A stretch of 13,597 nucleotides of DNA from the NCBI GenBank assembly GCA_029212275.1, contig JARGOI010000021.1:675-14271 (forward strand). Reading direction: 5' to 3'. The translations under genes were made by a program, and so were the position numbers. The notes under the pieces are model-generated. The model ran no database searches. It saw only the letters and a list, made by a program, of their open reading frames with translations, and was not told where the DNA came from. Of the stretch, positions 1 through 7,425 are shown in pieces. Position 1 is the stretch's first letter. Each line of letters opens with the position of its first letter. This stretch comes from Thalassolituus sp. (GTDB lineage Bacteria > Pseudomonadota > Gammaproteobacteria > Pseudomonadales > Oceanobacteraceae).

Positions 1-711
1 ATGCAACCATGGCAGCCAAAATATCTGGCACAGCCCCTTTGGTTTGTTTTGTTAATGATATTCTTTGAGGAAGGTGTGTCTGTACACGAACAAGTGCTGG
101 ATGATGTGGTCATATCCAAAACTAAGAAGCCAAAAGAATTAATCCCTGTTTTTAAAATTATTGGCCGCAAAGTGTGGAGACAAGTTCGCAAAGATTACAT
201 CATGTGGCCACTGGCTGCTGCTTTGGTAACGTTGCCATTGACACTATTTGTGCCGATTGATCCTGTTAACGTATTTTTATTAGTTGCGGGCGCCAATGCA
301 ATTGCTAACATTATTCGTAATATATGGGCCTTCATGATCATTTTCTGCGGTCACTTTCCGGACGATGTTTACAGCTTTACTGAAGACCAAGTTGAAAATG
401 AGTCGAAAGGACAGTGGTATGTTCGTCAGCTGTTAGGTTCGGCCAATATTACAGGCAGTCCGCTGTTTCATGTTATGACAGGTAACCTTAGCCATCAGAT
501 CGAGCATCACTTATTCCCAGATCTGTGCAGCAACCGTTATCCAGACTTGGCACCTAAAATTCAAGCGCTAGCTACACGCTATGGATTGCCATATAACACC
601 GGCTCTATTTGGCGCCAGTTCGGAACGACGTGGCGTAACAATCTCCGTTTGGCATTTCCTGGTGGCAGAATGCCAGCTGAAGTGGCTTCGGTTAGAGGGG
701 TTTCGGCTTAG
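1..711 (+). CDS. Fatty acid desaturase, C-terminal part (5' partial)
   Basis: Membrane di-iron fatty acid desaturase, which introduces a double bond into an acyl chain at the inner membrane using electrons from a ferredoxin or reductase partner. The third histidine box, HQIEHH followed by LFPDLCSNRYPDLAPKI, lies at residues 165-170 of the visible part. The downstream RYGLPYNTG stretch resembles DesA3-like acyl desaturases. Hydrophobic segments are visible near residues 8-20, 70-87 and 90-116. Family members are usually about 350-400 residues and carry two earlier His boxes (HxxxH and HxxHH). Both are absent here, so the gene almost certainly begins upstream and the ATG at base 1 is an internal methionine or a coincidence of the window edge. 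The stop is TAG at 709-711, followed by a hairpin terminator. Family assignment is firm; the double-bond position and physiological substrate cannot be told. Confidence 0.92.
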   Translation: MQPWQPKYLAQPLWFVLLMIFFEEGVSVHEQVLDDVVISKTKKPKELIPVFKIIGRKVWRQVRKDYIMWPLAAALVTLPLTLFVPIDPVNVFLLVAGANAIANIIRNIWAFMIIFCGHFPDDVYSFTEDQVENESKGQWYVRQLLGSANITGSPLFHVMTGNLSHQIEHHLFPDLCSNRYPDLAPKIQALATRYGLPYNTGSIWRQFGTTWRNNLRLAFPGGRMPAEVASVRGVSA

Positions 712-779
712 CGATATAACTACTCAATTTTAGTTATCGTTTAGCACAACGTACCCGCTAAATTTTGATACAAAAAATC

Positions 780-816
780 AGCGCCTCCAATAATACATTG
801 GAGGCGCTGTTTTTTT
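780..816 (+). terminator. Rho-independent terminator of the desaturase gene
   Basis: A perfect 11-bp stem (780-790 with 798-808) has a 7-nt loop and is followed by a run of seven T (810-816). On the other strand the stem is followed by G then ATTTTTT, so it may also stop leftward transcripts leaving the AraC-family gene, which ends at 889. Confidence 0.93.
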
Positions 817-888
817 ATGGGACGTCAAAAAATGTTCAGATATTTCGGTTATTTATATTTTTAAATTACTTCTGCGTAATCTTTGATC

Positions 889-1920
889 TCACCCGCTATC
901 TGCCCTAAATTGTCCGGGGGATTTTGAATACCAAGTACGAAATACACGATAAAATTGACCGACATCCTTATACCCTAAAAGAAAAGCTACATCCTCACAT
1001 GTGCATTTTGAATTTTTTAAATATTCAGCTGCTAATTCTTTGCGCAAATCAGATAACAAATATCGGAAGCTTTGCCCTTCTTTATCAAGATGCCGTTGTA
1101 ATGTTCTCGGCGTGACGGCTAATAATTCTGCCAAAATTATTTTTGATGGCTCTCCGTAATACATCAAAATACGTAATAAAAATCGACACCGCTCGTTCCA
1201 GCTCTCAGTCTCAACTTCTAACCGCTTTACCGCTTCCATTGATTGAATTAATTGCAAACTGCGAACACTCGGTTTGCGTTCAGACAAAAGTGTATCTCTG
1301 GATAAATTTCGAAAAAACATCCGGTTTGTGGTTTGCTGAAACTTAGGAATCACGCCTAAGATACTTTGGTATAACGAAAGATTTTCGGTCGGGTTTATGT
1401 GTGTAAACTCAATCACTTCAGGTACAACGCCATGTGCTTGTTTTACCGCATCACAAATCGAGGCAAAAAAACCTTCGGTCTGGTGTATGCTCACAGTCGT
1501 TGGACTATTGGGTATCATCTCAAGGCATATCTCACTTTCATCGACACTTATCTCAAATCGCATAACTTCCGAACTGATGCAAATGTAACGAACCAAGATA
1601 CGAAAATAATCTAATAACGAAACATCATTACTATAGAAAAAAGCTAAGCGACGTTGTTCTCTGGTGGAATATGGTGCAATTTTAAGCCCCAGATTGGGTT
1701 CTTTTAACCAGGAAGCAAACATCTCGATATTCCTAGAAACGACCTCAATCGAAATCCTTTCAGTTGGGTCATAAATCGCTAATAAATTTAATTGATTACT
1801 GAATCTATCCAGTAATTCATCATGAGTTCCCTGATCCCTCAGATACATTTCAACCGCTCGCTTATGGGCAACGAGCATTTCAACGGACACCGAAAATGAA
1901 TTGTTATTACACTTATTCAT
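889..1920 (-). CDS. AraC-family transcriptional regulator
   Basis: Transcription factor of 343 residues with the arabinose-binding-type N-terminal domain (about residues 25-215) and a C-terminal AraC/XylS DNA-binding domain. The first helix-turn-helix is at about 262-280 (LAELLAVTPRTLQRHL). The second is at about 306-339 and contains the family signature of a GYKD..QFYRVF core followed by SPGQFR. This architecture is that of OruR/ArgR-like AraC regulators, which normally sense a small ligand. The effector here is unknown. The start is the first ATG of the frame (1918-1920), with a weak upstream AGG; Met15 is an alternative. The gene is divergent from the DUF1254 gene across 194 bp, so it is a plausible regulator of that gene and possibly of itself. 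This link is inferred from position only. Confidence 0.92.
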   Translation of the reverse strand: MNKCNNNSFSVSVEMLVAHKRAVEMYLRDQGTHDELLDRFSNQLNLLAIYDPTERISIEVVSRNIEMFASWLKEPNLGLKIAPYSTREQRRLAFFYSNDVSLLDYFRILVRYICISSEVMRFEISVDESEICLEMIPNSPTTVSIHQTEGFFASICDAVKQAHGVVPEVIEFTHINPTENLSLYQSILGVIPKFQQTTNRMFFRNLSRDTLLSERKPSVRSLQLIQSMEAVKRLEVETESWNERCRFLLRILMYYGEPSKIILAELLAVTPRTLQRHLDKEGQSFRYLLSDLRKELAAEYLKNSKCTCEDVAFLLGYKDVGQFYRVFRTWYSKSPGQFRADSG

Positions 1921-2114
1921 AAACCTATAACAACCTAGTTTTCTTCTTTCATCAGGTAATCAATACGCCATCACATCCACAATAATGTCAGATCTGAGCG
2001 TAATCAACTCTTTAATCCGCTATAAAAAATATGTCTCATATTGCTATGCATACTGGAATTCAACACACGCTAGGATACAGAAACGATAAATACAAAATAA
2101 TAAAAGGATAAAAC
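1921..2114. promoter_or_regulatory. Divergent control region between the AraC regulator and the DUF1254 gene
   Basis: This 194-bp AT-rich spacer must hold both promoters. It contains a perfect 10-bp palindrome, TCAGATCTGA (1988-1997), which could be part of an operator. No convincing -35/-10 pair stands out. The ribosome-binding site of the rightward gene is AAAGGAT (2103-2109), 5 nt before its ATG. Assignment as the regulator's target site is inference. Confidence 0.45.
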
Positions 2115-3587
2115 ATGAATCGTTATAAAACGTGGTTTCCAACCACCAAACCAATTAATAACAATACTGCATCAATGATGAAAACGATCAGAATGATCGC
2201 TGCAACTTTCGTGGGGTGCTTGGCAATTCAGGCCCATGCCGCGTCCACAATGTCGACAGCAGCCATCGCCAGCTTAGGTTATATCTATGGGTTTCCGATT
2301 GTACTTATGGGTGAAACTCGAGAGGGGTTCACAGGCAAGCAGCGCTCATGCACGCTAGGCACTGATATCAATACACTGATCAACGTTAAGGACGTACCCG
2401 GTACTGATTTTAAAGCGGTGGTACGACCGAATGTCGATACTCTCTACACATCCGGCATGCTGGATCTTTCCAAAGGCCCACAATTGCTTGATATACCAGT
2501 AGTAAGCGATCACTACATATTATTTGCGTTGCTAGATGCATGGACGAATAACTTTGCCGGCTTCGGAACACAAACACACAAAGACGAAGAAATAGATAAA
2601 AAAGGCCACTATGCCATCGTGGGGCCGGATTGGATGGGAGATGTCCCCAGTGGGTACGAAAAAATTCCATCAACAACCAACCTTGTATGGATCATAGGCA
2701 GAACTGAAGTTAAAGGCAAAGACGATATTCCTGCGGTTAATGCCATTCAGGATCAATATTCCCTAACGTCAGTATTTCCACAAGATTCTGGCATCGACCC
2801 AAGCGAAATACAGTGCGTTAAAGATGACGAAAGGGAAACGCCATCAGACGTTGTTAAATCGTTATCTGGGGAAGAATTCTTCACCCGCCTATCAGCATTG
2901 ATGATAGAAAACCCACCACCCGCCGAGGATGCATGGATGGTCAGCTTACTGGGAAATATTGGCGTTGGTCCCGAGGCCAAACAACCTGTTCAACAATTGC
3001 ATGCAATTAACAAAAAGGCACTTGATAAAGGCATTGCACTGGCCCAAGGCAGCTTAGATACAGGCATCAGTCTATTGGGTATCGGAGGCTGGGGACCCAA
3101 TCCTAAGAACACCCCTTTAGGTGAATATGAGCGCCGTTACTTTATTCGCGCACTTGTTGCCCAAGTTGGATTCGGTGCAAATAAACGTGATTTCGCGGTA
3201 TATCAAAATGCCAAACGCGATGCTGATAACGAAATATTAAATGGACGCAATGATTACACCATTACCTTTGCAGCTAATGCCCTGCCACCCGTGCAAGCAT
3301 TTTGGTCTGTCACTGTGTACGGTGACGACGGCTACTTAACCGAAAATAAAATATCAAAAAGATTAGGCGTTGATCGATACGCTCTTGGTAGTAATGATGA
3401 ACTGGTTAAAGACAGGAAAGGTAACGTCACAATTTATGTTTCTCATTTGCCACCGCGCGGCGTTTCACTTTCAAACTGGTTACCTACCCCGAGAGGCAAC
3501 TTCCAAATGACGGCGAGATTTTATGCTCCTGAAGAAGCGATATTAGAAAACGAATGGAAAATGCCGGATATTGTGAAGCGGGATTGA
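2115..3587 (+). CDS. Secreted DUF1254/DUF1214 domain protein
   Basis: Protein of 490 residues combining an N-terminal DUF1254 domain (about residues 50-200; conserved YGFPIVLM and VVRPNVDTLYTSGMLDL) and a C-terminal DUF1214 domain (about 370-480; ANALPPVQAFWSVTVYG and the final ARFYAPE). These domains commonly occur together in exported bacterial proteins of unknown biochemical role. A signal peptide with the hydrophobic stretch IAATFVGCLAIQ and a likely cleavage site after AHA (residue 42) indicates export to the periplasm. The start at 2115 is supported by AAAGGAT just upstream. It gives an unusually long 20-residue leader before the MMK that would otherwise look like the natural start; no ribosome-binding site precedes that MMK. 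It is divergent from an AraC-family gene. No catalytic residues can be assigned. Confidence 0.88.
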   Translation: MNRYKTWFPTTKPINNNTASMMKTIRMIAATFVGCLAIQAHAASTMSTAAIASLGYIYGFPIVLMGETREGFTGKQRSCTLGTDINTLINVKDVPGTDFKAVVRPNVDTLYTSGMLDLSKGPQLLDIPVVSDHYILFALLDAWTNNFAGFGTQTHKDEEIDKKGHYAIVGPDWMGDVPSGYEKIPSTTNLVWIIGRTEVKGKDDIPAVNAIQDQYSLTSVFPQDSGIDPSEIQCVKDDERETPSDVVKSLSGEEFFTRLSALMIENPPPAEDAWMVSLLGNIGVGPEAKQPVQQLHAINKKALDKGIALAQGSLDTGISLLGIGGWGPNPKNTPLGEYERRYFIRALVAQVGFGANKRDFAVYQNAKRDADNEILNGRNDYTITFAANALPPVQAFWSVTVYGDDGYLTENKISKRLGVDRYALGSNDELVKDRKGNVTIYVSHLPPRGVSLSNWLPTPRGNFQMTARFYAPEEAILENEWKMPDIVKRD

Positions 3588-3632
3588 TTGCGCTTATAAC
3601 AGGTAGGACTTTGTGAAAATCATAGTATATTC

Positions 3633-3662
3633 TTGAAATTCAGTTCACTACCTCACTATTAT
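3633..3662 (+). promoter_or_regulatory. Candidate sigma70 promoter upstream of a small transcript
   Basis: TTGAAA (3633-3638) and TATTAT (3657-3662) each match the sigma70 consensus at five of six positions, with an 18-bp spacer. Transcription would start near 3669, about 35 nt before a micro-ORF, far upstream of the LuxR operon and downstream of the DUF1254 stop. Confidence 0.5.
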
Positions 3663-3679
3663 TTGCCGCCAAGGATTGT

Positions 3680-3703
3680 ATAGCCTCAACCCTAGGAGGC
3701 TAT
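3680..3703 (+). promoter_or_regulatory. Hairpin sequestering a Shine-Dalgarno sequence
   Basis: ATAGCCTC (3680-3687) pairs perfectly with GAGGCTAT (3696-3703) across an 8-nt loop. The perfect Shine-Dalgarno AGGAGG (3694-3699) lies in the loop and 3' arm, and an ATG follows at 3705. No T-run follows, so this does not look like a terminator. Translational control is inferred. Confidence 0.45.
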
Positions 3704-3704
3704 T

Positions 3705-3746
3705 ATGGTTAAATATCGAAAATCAGTAATAAAAAGGCCTAAATAA
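3705..3746 (+). CDS. Possible 13-residue micro-ORF
   Basis: ATG at 3705 sits 5 nt after a perfect AGGAGG and opens a 13-codon frame ending TAA (3744-3746). The predicted peptide is MVKYRKSVIKRPK, which is strongly basic with no hydrophobic segment. A good promoter lies about 45 bp upstream. The ribosome-binding site is folded into a hairpin, and the stop codon falls in the left arm of a second hairpin. It could be a real small protein, a leader peptide controlling downstream transcription, or part of a non-coding RNA. I do not recognise the peptide, and a frame this short can arise by chance, so only the combination of signals supports it. Confidence 0.3.
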   Translation: MVKYRKSVIKRPK

Positions 3747-3998
3747 CATTACCTACTAAGTGGTGTTATGTAGACCAGATTGATAGGCAACACGTATGTT
3801 CCTTACAGCGATGGAATAGATACGTTGCTCAACACCAACAACATCCAAAACTGCGATTTCATTCCTTCACCCACATATACTTTTCATTGAGGTGATTTTA
3901 ACCAGCTTGCCACGCTTCCACACTTGTCCTTTTCTGTAATTCTTTGCAACAAAACGGTAAAAAAAGCATCTTTGCCCTTTTTTGTCCTAGTCTCCCAT

Positions 3999-4027
3999 TT
4001 GCGCCAAGTGTCAAGATTTGTTATAAA
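3999..4027 (+). promoter_or_regulatory. Candidate promoter of the LuxR operon
   Basis: TTGCGC (3999-4004) and TATAAA (4022-4027) are separated by 17 bp. The -10 element matches five of six consensus positions and the -35 only three, as expected for a promoter that needs an activator. The predicted leader is about 36 nt. Confidence 0.35.
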
Positions 4028-4069
4028 ATAATCACTCATTAATCAAATATTTTACTTAGTTGTTGTGAT

Positions 4070-4564
4070 ATGGACATTGCTGTATTTATTGAATGCCTTA
4101 CCCTTGCAGAGCTTGAGTCGTCTATCGACGAAACACTCAACACGCTAAATAAAAAGTTTGCAGCGATTAATATACGTGTCGATTTTCAGGAAGTAGGTGA
4201 GAATATGGCGGTGTCTTGGGTTGGCCCTGCCTTTGCGCTTACTTGCCTGTGGCGACCCGGGCTAAGCAACTACTGCCCCTTAATTGCAGGGTATTCTGAC
4301 CATCAGTTTTCGGGCCTTACGGCTTATGAAACTGCCCTACTTTGGTTGCTTTCAAATCGTCTTTGTCGCTATAAACTTCGTCAAACAAGGTGTGCCGATA
4401 GCGTATTAATCGATCACCTAGCCCTCGGTGGCTCGATAAGAACATTGGCTGAGCGGTCTGCGTCTACGTATAAGTGGAGAATCAAGCGGTTAAAAAAGCG
4501 CTTTGGGGTTACAACCACCCCAGCCTTGATTGCCGAAGCCATTCGTCGCGGTTCGCTTAGTTAA
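4070..4564 (+). CDS. Short LuxR-type regulator with reduced sensor domain
   Basis: Protein of 164 residues. The C-terminal part (about 112-163) aligns by eye with the GerE/LuxR helix-turn-helix of the two following genes, around RIKRLKKRFGVTTTPALIAEAI against DIKALKKRFNANTREELVAI. Its N-terminal 95 residues are only about half the length of the neighbours' sensor domain. They keep similar pieces (FALTCL resembling FGFSCL, and SDHQF then RLCRYKL resembling SEDDF then TLRRFAL), so this may be a sensor domain that has lost its middle. No Shine-Dalgarno precedes the ATG, and no other ATG or GTG is available in frame upstream, because a TAA lies at 4040. The stop overlaps the next ATG by one base (TAATG). 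It probably binds DNA, or modulates the partners by mixed dimers; the role is inferred. Confidence 0.68.
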   Translation: MDIAVFIECLTLAELESSIDETLNTLNKKFAAINIRVDFQEVGENMAVSWVGPAFALTCLWRPGLSNYCPLIAGYSDHQFSGLTAYETALLWLLSNRLCRYKLRQTRCADSVLIDHLALGGSIRTLAERSASTYKWRIKRLKKRFGVTTTPALIAEAIRRGSLS

Positions 4565-5373
4565 TGCATTTACCTGATCTTTTACAACGGCTAATTACAG
4601 CACCCGATGCAACACAGTGTTGGCATTATTTTATGGATGAAATGAAGCCATTAGGACTTGAAAACGGCATGATGGTGTATTGCCCTGGTGGCCAGCCCGA
4701 TCGCGATCGATTTTTATACCACTCTAACTACAGTGATGCGTTTACTAGTGATTACGACTCTGCTGGCGGAGCGGCGCATGATTTAACGGTGCAGCTGGCT
4801 TTAAAGCAATTTTGCTCTCCCAAACATTTTTTGGTGGATTCGCTGCCTCTTGTCGAGTGGCGACAAGTTGAAGAGTTAACACAACTTCACCCCGAATTAT
4901 TAACACCAAAAGCACAAGCGATTGAAGACGCCAGTAAGGTACACAACGTTGAATTTGGCTTTTCGTGTTTAATGCATACCAAAGGCAGGGAATCACAAAA
5001 TCAATCAATGGCAGCCATGGTATCTGGGGTTGGATTGGCCGCTACGGGGATATCAGAAGACGATTTTGTGCGCGGTATTTTACCTCACACGTCACAGATA
5101 GCGCAGGCAATTCAATTATTAGAAATGACACTGCGTCGCTTTGCGCTGGGTGGCGCCTCGGGATTGTATGATATTCCGCAATTATCGGAGCGCGAGCGCA
5201 ATTTGCTTGGCTGGTTGGCTGATGGTTTGCGCTTACAAGACGTTGCAGATAACAAAGCCAACAAGTCGATTGATACCATAAATAAAGATATTAAAGCGCT
5301 AAAGAAACGCTTTAATGCGAACACCCGAGAGGAGCTAGTCGCAATTGGGATGATGCTGGGTATTTTAGACTAA
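4564..5373 (+). CDS. LuxR-family regulator with autoinducer-binding-like domain (solo)
   Basis: Protein of 269 residues with an N-terminal autoinducer-binding-like domain (about 1-195) and a GerE/LuxR helix-turn-helix (about 206-269) beginning LSERERNLLGWLADGL, with DTINKDIKALKKRF as the recognition region. It is a clear paralogue of the next gene, sharing the CW.Y..... KPLG..NG and A..DY..GG patterns. The conserved Asp-Pro of the acyl-homoserine-lactone pocket is Asp73-Leu74 here, so the proline is missing and the ligand may differ. It starts on the last base of the previous stop and ends the same way (TAATG on both sides), with no clear Shine-Dalgarno, so translation is probably coupled. 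No LuxI-type synthase is present in the window, making it a LuxR solo as far as can be seen. Confidence 0.85.
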   Translation: MHLPDLLQRLITAPDATQCWHYFMDEMKPLGLENGMMVYCPGGQPDRDRFLYHSNYSDAFTSDYDSAGGAAHDLTVQLALKQFCSPKHFLVDSLPLVEWRQVEELTQLHPELLTPKAQAIEDASKVHNVEFGFSCLMHTKGRESQNQSMAAMVSGVGLAATGISEDDFVRGILPHTSQIAQAIQLLEMTLRRFALGGASGLYDIPQLSERERNLLGWLADGLRLQDVADNKANKSIDTINKDIKALKKRFNANTREELVAIGMMLGILD

Positions 5374-6170
5374 TGCCGCTTCAACAATTACTCGATAAGT
5401 TTATTCATGCAGATAATGCCAACGAGTGTTGGGAGTATTTATTGCAAGCATTAAAGCCACTGGGGATTGATGGTGGTCTGTTGGTTTATGCACCGCTGGT
5501 CGATTCTGATTCTGCGTTCTTTTTTTACAATAATCACTACAGCTCAGCATTTTTTCAGGATTATCTTAGTAATGGTGGCGGAGTTAATGATCCTTGTGTG
5601 CAAATTGCCTGCAATAATAAAGCAGCATTAAAAAACCACTCTAGCACTGCACTCATGCGCTGGGACCATATTGATCAGTTTTTAAGTAATAATCCCCATT
5701 TGATCAATAAAAATACGGAGCGCATGGATGAAATCAGTCAAGATCACCAATTAAATGCGGGGCTTACCTTCGTCATTGAGACACCCAGCACTCACTCATC
5801 ATGGCTTGGTCTTGGTTTGGGTTCACGGGGAATGAGCCACAAAGAATTTGAGTGTGAGGTGATTCCTCACTTAGAATTTATTCAGCAATGCTTAACTCTA
5901 TTTCAAAGTTCTTTGCTGCGCTTTCCCCTTTATGGTTTCCAGCAACTCCAGAGTCTTCCTGAACTTTCAGAACGACAAATTAATATATTGCAGGGGTTGG
6001 CTATGGGTATGCGTCATAGCGATATTGCAAAGCAGCAGGTGCATAGATCAGTAGCGCAACTTGATAAAGACATTCGCACACTTAAAAATTTACTACGAGC
6101 CAAAACGTTGGAAGAGCTGGTCGCGATCAGTTTGCTGCGGGGATTGATTGAGCTTCCTTCTTGCGGCTAA
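5373..6170 (+). CDS. LuxR-family regulator with autoinducer-binding-like domain (second paralogue)
   Basis: Protein of 265 residues, paralogous to the preceding gene along its whole length. The N-terminal sensor-like domain (about 1-195) retains Asp73-Pro74 in VNDPCVQIA and Trp97 in MRWDHI, residues reminiscent of the AHL pocket of LuxR proteins. The C-terminal helix-turn-helix (about 207-263) begins LSERQINILQGLAMGM and ends with the usual LEELVAISLLRGLI. It is the third gene of the coupled array, starting within TAATG. Its last 44 bp (6127-6170) overlap the 3' end of the leftward MFS gene, so the two transcripts are antisense to each other there. Which signal it binds, and whether the two paralogues form heterodimers, cannot be judged from sequence. 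Confidence 0.86.
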   Translation: MPLQQLLDKFIHADNANECWEYLLQALKPLGIDGGLLVYAPLVDSDSAFFFYNNHYSSAFFQDYLSNGGGVNDPCVQIACNNKAALKNHSSTALMRWDHIDQFLSNNPHLINKNTERMDEISQDHQLNAGLTFVIETPSTHSSWLGLGLGSRGMSHKEFECEVIPHLEFIQQCLTLFQSSLLRFPLYGFQQLQSLPELSERQINILQGLAMGMRHSDIAKQQVHRSVAQLDKDIRTLKNLLRAKTLEELVAISLLRGLIELPSCG

Positions 6171-7269
6171 CAACATAAAAACTCAGCGCCGATAATCCAA
6201 TACAAATAGGCACAAGCAATCCAAGTGCATAAGTAATTGAATGCATTTCAGCGATATAACCCGCCAGCAAAGCGCCAAGAGCCATACCTAGCGCCTGCAT
6301 CATTAAAATGCCAGAAGCCATGCGCCCCCCATCTTTTAGATAATCCGCCGCTAAAATAATAAATGGAAAGGCCAACACCCAACCAAAATTGTACGCAACC
6401 GCCACAATCCAAAAGAGAACAGTGGTTAGCGCGTAGCTCGTTAACATTAGGATTGCGATTAACATTGCGCCTATTGCCAGCCAGATAGGTTTCATGATGC
6501 CCAAACGCGCCCCAATACCCGTAGCAAGAGCGCCTGCCGGAATGCCAATCGCACAAGCGGCGACCATGGCATTGCCAATATCAATTAATCCCACACCGGC
6601 TTGAGTGCCAAGCTCGGCAATAAAAGTATCGAACGAACCGTGACTGGCATACATGGCAACGACGCCGACAAAAAAGGCCAGGGATGGAAGCCACCGTCTC
6701 GAAACTTTTGAGGTTGGGGTACTTTGAGAAGTCGATTGAAAATGGGTATCCACTTTCATCAACGCAATAATCATTAATGCAAACCAGAATCCGCACATCC
6801 AAAATACGGCACCGTCGATAAAATGAGCGACACGGGGAACAACAATAAAAGAGATAACTAATAATAAAGACTGCAGCATTAAGGCAGTGCCTTGTGCTTT
6901 TGCACTGTCGTCACACATGAGGGCTTGCCGATATGCCCACGAGCAAATCACACCCGCACTTGCCCCCATAATGGTTCGTGCCAGTTGCAACTCATCCACC
7001 GTTGTCGCAAATAAGCAGCCGAAATTCCCCAGCAATAAAGCGAAGCCAGCAATAACTAAAGCATTGCGCTTCCATAATTGAGGACGAAGGAACACCAGCA
7101 AACTGGTTAGCGCTGCGGCACCTGTTTCTGATGCTGCCAAAATACCCAACCAATCTTCGTCCAAGCCAAACCGACGCGATGTCTCTTCCACAAACAGCTG
7201 GATAACTAAAATACTTTGTACACAGGTAGCAAGAATAACGGCTAGCGGCCAGTTCATAGTCGACGTCAT
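6127..7269 (-). CDS. MFS transporter, 12 membrane segments
   Basis: Inner-membrane major facilitator superfamily protein of 380 residues with twelve predicted hydrophobic segments in two halves of six, split by a polar loop at about residues 174-193. The second half has a motif-A-like ATGIGARLGIMKP between segments 8 and 9. The equivalent place in the first half (FLRPQLWKRN) is degenerate. Substrate cannot be assigned; small-molecule efflux or uptake is equally possible. The start is the first ATG (7267-7269). Met5 is an alternative, and neither has a clear Shine-Dalgarno. It converges on the LuxR array with a 44-bp overlap of coding ends, and shares a 156-bp divergent spacer with the lipoprotein gene at 7426. 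A role linked to the LuxR ligand is speculation from position. Confidence 0.87.
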   Translation of the reverse strand: MTSTMNWPLAVILATCVQSILVIQLFVEETSRRFGLDEDWLGILAASETGAAALTSLLVFLRPQLWKRNALVIAGFALLLGNFGCLFATTVDELQLARTIMGASAGVICSWAYRQALMCDDSAKAQGTALMLQSLLLVISFIVVPRVAHFIDGAVFWMCGFWFALMIIALMKVDTHFQSTSQSTPTSKVSRRWLPSLAFFVGVVAMYASHGSFDTFIAELGTQAGVGLIDIGNAMVAACAIGIPAGALATGIGARLGIMKPIWLAIGAMLIAILMLTSYALTTVLFWIVAVAYNFGWVLAFPFIILAADYLKDGGRMASGILMMQALGMALGALLAGYIAEMHSITYALGLLVPICIGLSALSFYVVSRKKEAQSIPAAN

Positions 7270-7412
7270 TTTAATTGATGATCGGTTATAACAAATGAAC
7301 TCAGCAGAAAGATCAAGTTTTGGTAGCAGAATTACAGAAAAGGACAGTTTCTAGTGTGGAAATTTTTACATATCATCAAATATATTCAGCATATTATTTA
7401 CTATAAACCCTG

Positions 7413-7419
7413 AAAGGAT
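7413..7419 (+). promoter_or_regulatory. Ribosome-binding site of the acidic lipoprotein gene
   Basis: AAAGGAT ends 6 nt before the ATG at 7426 and fixes that start, which also places the lipobox cysteine at residue 20 as expected for a lipoprotein signal. Confidence 0.75.
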
Positions 7420-7425
7420 AGTCGA

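Larger units (their letters stand above)
3588..4069. other. 482-bp gap between the DUF1254 gene and the LuxR operon
   Basis: The left part holds a strong-looking promoter (3633-3662), a hairpin covering a Shine-Dalgarno sequence (3680-3703), a 13-codon ORF (3705-3746) and a second hairpin with two G-U pairs (3743-3752 with 3760-3769). The middle (about 3770-3960) shows only short open stretches without good starts. The right end carries the probable promoter of the LuxR operon (3999-4027). No T-tract terminator is visible downstream of the DUF1254 gene. Confidence 0.6.

Noticed and set aside
3756..3866. Leftward stretch of about 36 codons without stops, with protein-like composition (contains GVEQRIYSIAVRNIRVAYQSG)
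   Set aside because: No ATG or GTG start with a ribosome-binding site and no recognised family; could be a gene remnant, but chance is equally likely.
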